A program made the position numbers and the translations under genes. Below the pieces are notes generated by a model. It did not search any database, was not told where the DNA came from, and saw only the letters and a list, made by a program, of their open reading frames with translations. Below, one piece after another: positions 1 to 5,127 of a stretch of DNA of 5,738 nucleotides. How positions within the stretch are numbered: position 1 is the stretch's first letter; every line of letters starts with the position of its first letter. Source of the stretch: Flavobacteriaceae bacterium (GTDB taxonomy: Bacteria; Bacteroidota; Bacteroidia; Flavobacteriales; Flavobacteriaceae); NCBI GenBank assembly GCA_947461915.1, contig CANHNG010000131.1, forward strand, positions 1 through 5,738, given 5' to 3'.

Positions 1-78
1 AAAGTGAATTAATAATTATTTAAAAGCCTAGAAAACTAACCTTAAGTTTAATTTAAAATTCTAATCCAGGATTTAATC

Positions 79-110
79 TTGACAAATCTATGTAAACTAT
101 ATTATCTTAG
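79..110 (+). promoter_or_regulatory. Possible second, upstream promoter for grpE (weak)
   Basis: TTG at 79-81 is followed after 21 nt by TATCTTAG (103-110), one base away from the Bacteroidota -7 consensus TAnnTTTG. The -33 side shares the 9-mer TTGACAAAT (79-87) with the main grpE promoter (207-215), and the spacing is the same. There is no gene between here and grpE, so if active it would give a grpE-dnaJ transcript with a leader of about 140 nt. The region is very AT-rich, so a chance match is quite possible. Confidence 0.25.
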
Positions 111-202
111 TCTTAAAATTATATTAAATTTTTAATCGAATGATAAAGCTGTTTTTTGATTTCTATAAAAAGAGATATGAATTTTTGCTTTTTATGGGGT
201 GA

Positions 203-217
203 CAATTTGACAAATTG
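203..217. promoter_or_regulatory. Perfect 7-bp palindrome over the grpE -33 element (operator candidate)
   Basis: CAATTTG (203-209) and CAAATTG (211-217) form a perfect inverted repeat around a single A at 210. The left arm contains the TTTG that serves as the -33 element of the grpE promoter. A symmetric site in this place could bind a dimeric regulator that competes with RNA polymerase. It is not a CIRCE element (TTAGCACTC-N9-GAGTGCTAA), so HrcA control is not indicated. The regulator, if any, is unknown. Confidence 0.35.
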
Positions 218-238
218 AAAGATTTGGCAGTACTTTTG
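206..238 (+). promoter_or_regulatory. Main grpE-dnaJ promoter (Bacteroidota type)
   Basis: TTTG at 206-209 and TACTTTTG at 231-238 match the -33 (TTTG) and -7 (TAnnTTTG) elements of the primary sigma factor in Bacteroidota, with a 21-nt spacer inside the usual range. Transcription would start a few bases after 238, around 243-246, so translation must begin downstream of that point. This is the best promoter in the window. It is expected to drive grpE and dnaJ together, since no promoter is seen between them. Confidence 0.75.
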
Positions 239-259
239 CAATCCATAGAAATATTAAAA

Positions 260-853
260 ATGAAGTTTAAGAATTTTTTTAAAAATAATATAAGAATGAC
301 GACAGAAAACCCGCTTAATGATGAAATTGTTGATCAAACCTCAATTGAAAACAATGAGAAAGATTCCGATGTTTTAGACGCAGCAATCGAAGAACGAGTA
401 GAGGAAATAACAAGGGAAGAGCAATTGTCCCAAGACTTGGCTTCTGAAAGAGATAAATTTTTGCGTTTATTTGCCGAATTTGAAAATTTCAAACGAAGAA
501 CTGCTAAAGAACGCATTGAATTATTCAAAACGGCAAACCAAGATGTCTTGCTAGCTTTACTTCCAGTTTTAGATGACTTTGACAGAGCATTGGCTGAAAT
601 CAAAAAAACCGATGATAATGTGTTAATACAAGGGGTTGAACTTATTCAAGAAAAACTCAAAAGTACGCTTGTTTCAAAAGGCTTGGAAGAAGTAGAAATA
701 AAAGTTGGTGATGTTTTTAATGCTGATTTTTCCGAAGCAATAACTCAAATTCCCGCTCCCAAGTTGAAAGGGAAAATTGTTGATGTAATAGAAAAAGGAT
801 ATAAACTGGGTGATAAAATTATTCGTTTTCCAAAAGTAGTTATTGGACAGTAG
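260..853 (+). CDS. grpE: GrpE, nucleotide exchange factor of DnaK
   Basis: Cytoplasmic co-chaperone that releases ADP from DnaK and so resets the Hsp70 cycle. The 197-residue product has the usual GrpE layout. An acidic, low-complexity N-terminal part (about 14-55) is followed by a long helix containing the conserved RDKFLRLFAEFENFKRRTAKE region (64-84) that makes the dimer coiled coil. The C-terminal beta domain (about 140-197) ends in the family signature GYKLGDKIIRFPKVVIG (180-196). The SEAITQIPAP stretch (158-167) has Ser where many GrpE proteins have His. The start is uncertain. ATG 260 and ATG 296 (185 residues) both have A-rich leaders. A TTG at 215 lies upstream of the predicted transcription start and is ruled out. 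The basic peptide MKFKNFFKNN and a position about 15 nt after the predicted +1 favour 260. It is followed after 41 nt by dnaJ, a classic chaperone pair. Confidence 0.95.
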   Translation: MKFKNFFKNNIRMTTENPLNDEIVDQTSIENNEKDSDVLDAAIEERVEEITREEQLSQDLASERDKFLRLFAEFENFKRRTAKERIELFKTANQDVLLALLPVLDDFDRALAEIKKTDDNVLIQGVELIQEKLKSTLVSKGLEEVEIKVGDVFNADFSEAITQIPAPKLKGKIVDVIEKGYKLGDKIIRFPKVVIGQ

Positions 854-876
854 AGACGCGATTTATTGCGCCTATA
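851..876 (+). repeat. Degenerate REP-like palindrome between grpE and dnaJ
   Basis: TAGAGACGCGA (851-861) pairs with TTGCGCCTATA (866-876) across a 4-nt TTTA loop. Of 11 positions, eight are Watson-Crick pairs, one is G-T and two are mismatches (853/874, 856/871). The first three bases are the grpE stop codon. It is far richer in GC than the spacer around it. The left arm resembles the GAGACGCG...CGCGTCTC palindromes that I recall as dispersed repeats in Flavobacterium and cyanobacterial genomes. Three changes in the right arm (867, 871, 874) would turn it into a perfect palindrome. There is no T-tract after it, so it is not a terminator. As RNA it could affect mRNA stability or dnaJ translation. 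Confidence 0.5.
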
Positions 877-894
877 ACATACAAAAAAACATAA

Positions 895-2016
895 ATGAAA
901 AAAGATTTTTACGAAATACTGGGCATTACCAAAAATGCAGATGCTGCCGAAATAAAAAAAGCATACAGAAAAAAAGCGCTCGAATTCCACCCGGATAAGA
1001 ATCCAGGTGATACGGCTGCCGAAGAAAAATTCAAATTAGCTGCTGAAGCATACGAAGTTTTGAGTGACTCTAACAAAAAAGCCAAATACGATCAATATGG
1101 TCATCAGGCTTTTGATGGTTCAGGAGGTTTTGGAGGCGGTCATCATGGAGGTATGAACATGGACGACATATTCAGTCAATTTGGAGATATTTTCGGAAGT
1201 GCTTTTGGCGGCGGCGGAGGATTTAATGGCGGAGGAGGCGGTTCACGTCGAGTTAAAGGAAGTAACCTTCGCATCAAAGTTAAGCTAACCTTGGAAGAAA
1301 TTGCTAACGGTGTCGAGAAAAAAGTAAAAGTAAAACGGAAAGTTCAAGCACCAGGTGTATCGTACAAAACCTGTTCTACGTGTAACGGTCAAGGGCAAGT
1401 AATGCGTGTGACCAACACTATTTTGGGACGTATGCAATCAGCATCAACGTGTCCTACTTGTGGTGGTTCCGGGCAGCTGTTAGATAAAAAACCTTCAGAG
1501 GCTGATTCTCAGGGAATGATTTTGGAAGACGAAACAGTTTCTATAAAAATTCCAGCTGGCGTTGTTGACGGAATGCAACTAAAAGTTTCCAACAAAGGAA
1601 ATGATGCACCCGGTAACAGTGTGCCAGGAGATTTAATAGTTGCTATCGAGGAAATCGAACATGAATTTTTGAAACGCGAGGGCGAAAATTTGCATTATGA
1701 TTTGTATGTAAGTATTTCTGAAGCAGTTCTTGGAATATCAAAAGATATTGAGGCCGTAAACGGAAAAGTGAGAATAAAACTGGAAGAAGGAATTCAATCT
1801 GGTAAAATTCTAAGATTAAAAGGGAAAGGTATTCCTAGCATTAACGGATATGGGACTGGAGATTTGCTAGTTCATGTTAATGTTTGGACGCCAAAAACAC
1901 TTAGCAAAGAACAAAAACAATTTTTTGAAAAGAATCTTACCGATGAGAATTTTATTCCAAATCCAGAAAAAAGCGATAAGTCTTTTTTCGAGAAAGTAAA
2001 AGACATGTTTTCGTAA
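895..2016 (+). CDS. dnaJ: DnaJ, J-domain co-chaperone with a reduced zinc finger
   Basis: Hsp40 that delivers unfolded proteins to DnaK and stimulates its ATPase; acts in the cytoplasm. The 373-residue product is close to the usual length (E. coli 376). The J domain (about 4-70) carries the HPD motif at 32-34 and the DQYGHQAFDG end. A Gly/Phe-rich linker (about 75-120) holds the DDIFSQFGDIFG segment. The C-terminal substrate-binding domains follow and end in FFEKVKDMFS. The oddity is the zinc region. Only two CxxCxGxG motifs are present, at 160-167 (CSTCNGQG) and 186-193 (CPTCGGSG), where a typical type I DnaJ has four. By spacing they correspond to motifs 2 and 3, so one zinc site (centre II) should form. 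Motif 1 is replaced by KVQAPGVSYKT and motif 4 by a cysteine-free stretch. ATG 895 has an A-rich leader and the reading frame is intact, so this is not a frameshift. It is probably co-transcribed with grpE. Confidence 0.97.
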   Translation: MKKDFYEILGITKNADAAEIKKAYRKKALEFHPDKNPGDTAAEEKFKLAAEAYEVLSDSNKKAKYDQYGHQAFDGSGGFGGGHHGGMNMDDIFSQFGDIFGSAFGGGGGFNGGGGGSRRVKGSNLRIKVKLTLEEIANGVEKKVKVKRKVQAPGVSYKTCSTCNGQGQVMRVTNTILGRMQSASTCPTCGGSGQLLDKKPSEADSQGMILEDETVSIKIPAGVVDGMQLKVSNKGNDAPGNSVPGDLIVAIEEIEHEFLKREGENLHYDLYVSISEAVLGISKDIEAVNGKVRIKLEEGIQSGKILRLKGKGIPSINGYGTGDLLVHVNVWTPKTLSKEQKQFFEKNLTDENFIPNPEKSDKSFFEKVKDMFS

Positions 2017-2036
2017 TCTTTAATGAAAAAAAGTTT

Positions 2037-2072
2037 TCCCATCCTTGCTAAAACCAGGGATGGGATTTTTTT
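2037..2072 (+). terminator. Intrinsic terminator after dnaJ
   Basis: CCCATCC (2038-2044) and GGATGGG (2058-2064) form a perfect 7-bp GC-rich stem, extended by T2037-A2065, with a 13-nt loop. A run of seven T (2066-2072) follows directly. It lies 21 nt after the dnaJ stop and ends the grpE-dnaJ transcript. An A-run at 2025-2032 lies on the other side, so weak action on minus-strand transcripts from pepT is possible, but four bases separate the stem from that tract's complement. Confidence 0.9.
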
Positions 2073-2077
2073 AATTA

Positions 2078-2125
2078 ACAGGTGTTTGGAGGTTTTTCAG
2101 AATACTTGACAATCCAAAAACCTGT
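2078..2125. repeat. Inverted repeat in the dnaJ-pepT convergent spacer (left structure)
   Basis: ACAGGTGTTTGG (2078-2089) is complementary to CCAAAAACCTGT (2114-2125) at 11 of 12 positions. A competing, shorter perfect pairing uses AGGTTTTT (2090-2097) with AAAAACCT (2116-2123). The two pairings share the right arm and exclude each other. There is no ORF of note here and no promoter match that I could find. It lies just past the dnaJ terminator. Confidence 0.55.
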
Positions 2126-2141
2126 GGAGTAGCAAAAATTT

Positions 2142-2225
2142 CTGAACATAAATTTTATGGATTTCAGTCCATGATGGTTTAGTTTTTATAATCATATATA
2201 ATTTTCAGGACTCTAGACTGAAATC
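2142..2225. repeat. Overlapping inverted repeats downstream of pepT (right structure)
   Basis: GATTTCAGTC (2160-2169) and GACTGAAATC (2216-2225) are a perfect 10-bp inverted repeat with 46 nt between. Inside it, ATGAT (2171-2175) can pair with ATCAT (2191-2195). To the left, CATAAA-t-TTTATG (2147-2159) is a perfect palindrome, flanked by CTGAA (2142-2146) and TTCAG (2163-2167). This second hairpin would use the same TTCAG as the 10-bp stem. For the minus-strand pepT mRNA these are 3' untranslated hairpins beginning 14 nt after the stop codon. No clear T-tract follows, so a standard terminator is not claimed. Confidence 0.5.
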
Positions 2226-2238
2226 AGAGAATTTTGTC

Positions 2239-3507
2239 TTACTTTGTTTTGGCTTTTCCCCCCTTGCTCAAATCCAAAGCGTTCAATTCAGCAATTTTCA
2301 CAATTACTTCAACTGCTTTTTGCATACTTTCCACGGGAACATATTCGTATTTTCCGTGAAAATTATGACCACCGGCAAAAATATTTGGACAAGGCAAGCC
2401 TTTGTAAGATAACTGGCAACCGTCAGTTCCACCACGAATGGGTTTTATAATCGGTTTTATGCCCAATTTTTTCATGGCATTTTCGGCAATATCCACAATA
2501 TGTTTTACGGGTAAAACCTTTTCTTTCATATTGTAGTATTGATCTTTTATTTCGGCAATTACGATATCCTCATCAAATTGTTTGGCAAATTTCTTATTGA
2601 TTTTTCTGGTGATTTTTTCGATTAATTCTTTGCGTTTTTCGAATTTTTTCTTGCTGTGATCTCGAATAATGAGTTCCAAAACCGTTTCTTCAATACTTCC
2701 AGCTATATGATGAACGTGGAAAAATCCCTCGTAACCCTTTGTTTCCTGAGGGGTTTCACCTTTGGGTAATTCGTTGATGAAATCATTAGCGATAAGCATT
2801 GAATTTATCATTTTTCCTTTGGCGTAGCCTGGATGGACGCTTTTCCCCTTGAAAATTATTTTGGCTCCAGCCGCATTAAAATTTTCATATTCCAATTCGC
2901 CCACTTGACTTCCATCCATAGTGTAAGCCCAATCGCAACCAAATTTTTCTACATCAAAATGGTGTGCTCCACGACCAATTTCTTCGTCTGGGGTAAATCC
3001 GATTCTAATTTTTCCGTGTTTGATTTCGGGATTTTGTATCAGAAATTCCATTGCAGTCACAATTTCGGTAATTCCAGCTTTGTCATCCGCACCAAGAAGA
3101 GTCGTTCCGTCTGTGGTGATTAACGTTTGCCCTTTGTATTGTAATAAATCTTTAAAATACTTTGGAGATAAAATGATGTTTTGTTTGGCATTCAATATAA
3201 TGTCTTTGCCATCATAATCTCTGATTATTTGTGGTTTTACATTGGCACCGGTAAAATCCGGAGTGGTGTCAAAGTGCGAAATAAATCCTATCGTGGGTAC
3301 TTTATGGCCAACATTAGAGGGTAAAGTGGCCATGATATAGGCGTTTTTGTCTATAGTTACATCATGCATTCCAATGGATTTCAGTTCTTCAACCAATTTA
3401 TTGGCTAAGTCCCATTGTTTTTTTGTGCTTGGTGTAGTTTCTGAATTAGGATCTGATTCAGTGTCAATAATCACGTAACTAATAAAACGGTCTATGATAT
3501 GTTGCAT
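2239..3507 (-). CDS. pepT: Peptidase T (tripeptide aminopeptidase), M20 family
   Basis: Zinc-dependent cytoplasmic exopeptidase that removes the N-terminal residue from tripeptides in the late steps of peptide breakdown. All expected M20B residues are visible, in positions that nearly match characterised PepT enzymes. The first metal-site motif SHFDTTPD has H78 and D80. The bridging aspartate is D141 in LLGADDKAG. The general base and ligand pair is E175-E176 in TPDEEIG. D198 lies in YTMDGS, and H381 in [10 protein letters not shown]. The lid/dimerisation domain occupies roughly 210-320. The 422-residue length is slightly above the E. coli enzyme (408); the excess is mainly a lysine-rich C-terminal tail (KGGKAKTK). 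ATG 3507 gives the usual N-terminus of the family and has an A-rich leader. It is convergent with dnaJ and is probably transcribed alone from its own promoter, because a terminator-like hairpin precedes it. Confidence 0.97.
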   Translation of the reverse strand: MQHIIDRFISYVIIDTESDPNSETTPSTKKQWDLANKLVEELKSIGMHDVTIDKNAYIMATLPSNVGHKVPTIGFISHFDTTPDFTGANVKPQIIRDYDGKDIILNAKQNIILSPKYFKDLLQYKGQTLITTDGTTLLGADDKAGITEIVTAMEFLIQNPEIKHGKIRIGFTPDEEIGRGAHHFDVEKFGCDWAYTMDGSQVGELEYENFNAAGAKIIFKGKSVHPGYAKGKMINSMLIANDFINELPKGETPQETKGYEGFFHVHHIAGSIEETVLELIIRDHSKKKFEKRKELIEKITRKINKKFAKQFDEDIVIAEIKDQYYNMKEKVLPVKHIVDIAENAMKKLGIKPIIKPIRGGTDGCQLSYKGLPCPNIFAGGHNFHGKYEYVPVESMQKAVEVIVKIAELNALDLSKGGKAKTK

Positions 3508-3528
3508 TTTGTATCTTTTTATACAAAA
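3507..3528. promoter_or_regulatory. 8-bp palindrome between the pepT -7 element and start codon
   Basis: TTTTGTAT (3507-3514) and ATACAAAA (3521-3528) are a perfect 8-bp inverted repeat with a 6-nt spacer. One arm overlaps the -7 element (3524-3531) and the other touches the first base of the pepT start codon. This is a reasonable place for a repressor site. If transcription starts upstream of 3521, it could instead be a small hairpin in the leader. AT-rich palindromes of this length also arise by chance. Confidence 0.35.
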
Positions 3529-3531
3529 ATA
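3524..3531 (-). promoter_or_regulatory. -7 element of the pepT promoter
   Basis: On the minus strand this reads TATTTTTG, a perfect TAnnTTTG match, 16 nt before the pepT ATG. The predicted transcript would start near 3517, giving a very short leader. No good TTG is seen at the expected 17-23 nt further upstream; the nearest (3561-3563) is 29 nt away, so the -33 side is weak. Confidence 0.45.
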
Positions 3532-3596
3532 AGCAATTTAAAAGAGTTATCCTGTTATTGCAAACATCATAGATTATTACCCAAAATGATAATCAG

Positions 3597-3614
3597 AAAA
3601 ACAATTACGAATTG
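3597..3614 (-). terminator. Weak terminator-like hairpin after the small membrane protein gene
   Basis: Read on the minus strand, CAATT-cgt-AATTG (3614-3602) is a perfect 5-bp stem followed at once by five T (3601-3597). It starts 4 nt after the stop codon of the 78-residue gene. It lies inside a wider repeat ATAATCA (3589-3595) / TGATTAT (3616-3622). The stem is short and AT-rich, so termination is likely only partial. It would separate the methyltransferase operon from pepT. Confidence 0.4.
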
Positions 3615-3618
3615 ATGA

Positions 3619-3855
3619 TTATGTTATATCCTTTACTCCTTTTACGAACATCCATTTCATGAATAGTTTTTCACCGTCTTTGGTTTTAACAGCTTGAAAC
3701 TTCGGTGCCATAATGGTTCCCACAACAAAAGCCGTCATTGGAATCCATAAACCAGATAATTGGGTGTATTTGTCAATCAAAAATTGAAATGAAATAAATA
3801 AAATAGCAAAACAACCTAGTTGGTATAGAAATGCTCGTACTTGTAATTTTGTCAT
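3619..3855 (-). CDS. Small two-helix membrane protein, function unknown
   Basis: The 78-residue product has two hydrophobic segments, about 9-27 (FLYQLGCFAILFISFQFLI) and 34-51 (SGLWIPMTAFVVGTIMAP), joined by a short polar turn (DKYTQ). The N-terminus (K3, R7) and the lysine-rich C-terminal tail (PKFQAVKTKDGEKLFMKWMF region, 51-78) are positive, so both ends should face the cytoplasm by the positive-inside rule. No signal peptidase site or catalytic motif is seen. I do not recognise a characterised family. The frame has a proper ATG at 3855 and starts 29 nt after the stop of the upstream RNA methyltransferase gene, with no promoter element between. Co-transcription is therefore likely, but this says little about function. 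Confidence 0.8.
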   Translation of the reverse strand: MTKLQVRAFLYQLGCFAILFISFQFLIDKYTQLSGLWIPMTAFVVGTIMAPKFQAVKTKDGEKLFMKWMFVKGVKDIT

Positions 3856-3884
3856 GTTTTTAGTGGTATTAGGTGTTAGTTCGA

Positions 3885-5060
3885 TTACTGAACACTATCA
3901 TCTACTGTCTGGAACTTCGTTCTCTTGCTCCCTTCGTACATTTCGTATTTTACCAATCGGGCTTCGATGCTGGCGTTGAAAAGTTTGATTTTTCGGGAAG
4001 GTTTCAATCCAACAAATTTCAAAGCCTCCAAGTTTCCAGTAATGAACCAAGCATTTGTGCCTGGATAATTTTTCTTCAAGGTGTCGCCAATATTTTTGTA
4101 AAATTCTTCCATGTGAATATCCAATCGCTCATCATAAGGCGGATTAAAAACTACGTGTAATTTTCCTTGAGATGTTTTTTCCGTATCAAAAAAGTTACGT
4201 TCCTCGATAGAGATATATTCGTCTAAATTGGCGTTCTTGATATTGTCTTTTGCTTTTTGAACCGCAGATGGAGCTTTGTCGTACCCTTTTATGGTGTAAT
4301 GAAATTCTCGAATTTTTTTCATCAGGGAATCCATGATTTGGTCAAACAAATCATTGTCCCAATCGTTCCATTTTTCGAAAGCAAATTCCTTACGGTTGAT
4401 GTTTGCTGGAATGTTACAGGCAATCATCGCTGCTTCGGCTAGAAAAGTTCCTGAACCGCACATGGGATCTAAGAAATCACCTTGACCATCCCAGCCGGAA
4501 AGCAGCAGAATTCCTGCAGCCAAAACTTCATTTATTGGTGCAATATTCGTGGCGGTTCTGTACCCACGTTGGTGTAACGAATTCCCGGAAGTATCTAAAG
4601 CTACCGAAACTTGGTCTTTGTCGATATGGATGTTGATTCTCAAATCGGGATGTATTTTCTCAATACTTGGCCGTTGTCCGGTTCGTTCCCGAAATTGATC
4701 TACGATAGCATCTTTACATTTTTGGGAAACAAATTCCGAATGGTTAAAATATTCTGAATGTACAGTCGCATCTATCACAAAAGTCTGGTTGGCACTGATA
4801 AATTTCGACCAGTTTACCCCGGAAATACCTTTATACAAACCTTGTTCATCTCTTGCTTTGAAAAAATAAATAGGTTTCAATATTTTTAAAGCGGTTCTCA
4901 AAGACAAGTTTGCCTTGTACATAAAACCTTTATCACCTTTGAAACTAACCATTCTTACGCCTTGCTCGACGTCTTGTGCGCCCAGTATTTTCAATTCATT
5001 TGCTAGTATTTCTTCAAAACCAAAAAAGGTTTTGGCAATCATTCTAAAATTATTTTCCAT
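3885..5060 (-). CDS. THUMP-domain class I SAM RNA methyltransferase (RlmL/YpsC-like)
   Basis: Predicted to transfer a methyl group from S-adenosylmethionine to RNA, most likely N2 of a guanine in 23S rRNA by analogy with the N-terminal half of E. coli RlmL; the target is inferred. In the 391-residue product an N-terminal ferredoxin-like/THUMP region (about 1-155) leads into a Rossmann methyltransferase domain (about 165-380). Visible motifs are motif I DPMCGSGT (198-205) for SAM binding, the acidic residue D261 in KGYDKAP after strand 2, and the catalytic NPPY (306-309) typical of N-methyltransferases acting on bases. The C-terminal part with FITGN (339-343) and LFNASIEARLVKYEMY (360-375) is typical of COG0116. 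E. coli RlmL is a longer fusion with RlmK; this gene lacks that second half, as do the B. subtilis YpsC type. ATG 5060 is chosen because family similarity begins with MIAKTFFGFE at residue 7. An upstream in-frame ATG at 5183 would run into the divergent gene. Confidence 0.92.
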   Translation of the reverse strand: MENNFRMIAKTFFGFEEILANELKILGAQDVEQGVRMVSFKGDKGFMYKANLSLRTALKILKPIYFFKARDEQGLYKGISGVNWSKFISANQTFVIDATVHSEYFNHSEFVSQKCKDAIVDQFRERTGQRPSIEKIHPDLRINIHIDKDQVSVALDTSGNSLHQRGYRTATNIAPINEVLAAGILLLSGWDGQGDFLDPMCGSGTFLAEAAMIACNIPANINRKEFAFEKWNDWDNDLFDQIMDSLMKKIREFHYTIKGYDKAPSAVQKAKDNIKNANLDEYISIEERNFFDTEKTSQGKLHVVFNPPYDERLDIHMEEFYKNIGDTLKKNYPGTNAWFITGNLEALKFVGLKPSRKIKLFNASIEARLVKYEMYEGSKRTKFQTVDDSVQ

Positions 5061-5081
5061 TGTAAAATCAAGTATTCGGTG

Positions 5082-5089
5082 CAAAAATA
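5082..5089 (-). promoter_or_regulatory. -7 element for the THUMP methyltransferase operon
   Basis: Minus-strand TATTTTTG is a perfect TAnnTTTG match, 21 nt before the ATG at 5060. The transcript would start near 5075. The nearest TTTG upstream (5120-5117) is 27 nt away, longer than usual, so the -33 side is weak. Confidence 0.5.
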
Positions 5090-5092
5090 GTC

Positions 5093-5100
5093 TAAATTTG
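5093..5100 (+). promoter_or_regulatory. -7 element for the right-hand methyltransferase
   Basis: TAAATTTG is a perfect TAnnTTTG match, 27 nt before the ATG at 5128, giving a start near 5106 and an A-rich leader. No TTG lies at the normal distance upstream. It stands only 3 bp from the opposing -7 element of the divergent gene, forming a near-symmetric GCAAAnnTA-gtc-TAnnTTTGC arrangement. Confidence 0.5.
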
Positions 5101-5127
5101 CACTTTAATTGAAATTCAAAATAATAA

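Noticed and set aside
79..84. TTGACA at 79-84 and 207-212 read as E. coli type -35 boxes
   Set aside because: The other elements and the organism type fit the Bacteroidota -33/-7 pattern, and no TATAAT lies at 17 nt from the second copy.
83..90. Minus-strand TAGATTTG, a perfect -7 match pointing toward the left edge
   Set aside because: No TTG sits at the expected distance and no gene is visible on the minus strand in the first 80 nt. It could serve a gene outside the window, but that cannot be shown here.
215..259. A TTG start at 215 that would extend grpE by 15 residues
   Set aside because: It lies inside the promoter, before the -7 element at 231-238, so the mRNA would not contain it. 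The added residues also do not fit the family.
334..603. Open frames opposite grpE, pepT and the THUMP methyltransferase
   Set aside because: They are shadows of well-supported genes, with low-complexity or cysteine/serine-rich translations and no recognisable domains.
1372..1473. A frameshift or deletion as the reason for the missing DnaJ zinc motifs
   Set aside because: The frame is open and colinear with the family on both sides. The replaced segments are normal-looking coding sequence and the total length is almost standard.
3861..3897. TAGTG...CACTA and GTTC...GAAC repeats at the junction of the THUMP methyltransferase and small membrane protein genes
   Set aside because: The arms are 4-5 bp, partly inside coding sequence, and there is no T-tract. 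They are too weak to call a terminator or regulatory site.
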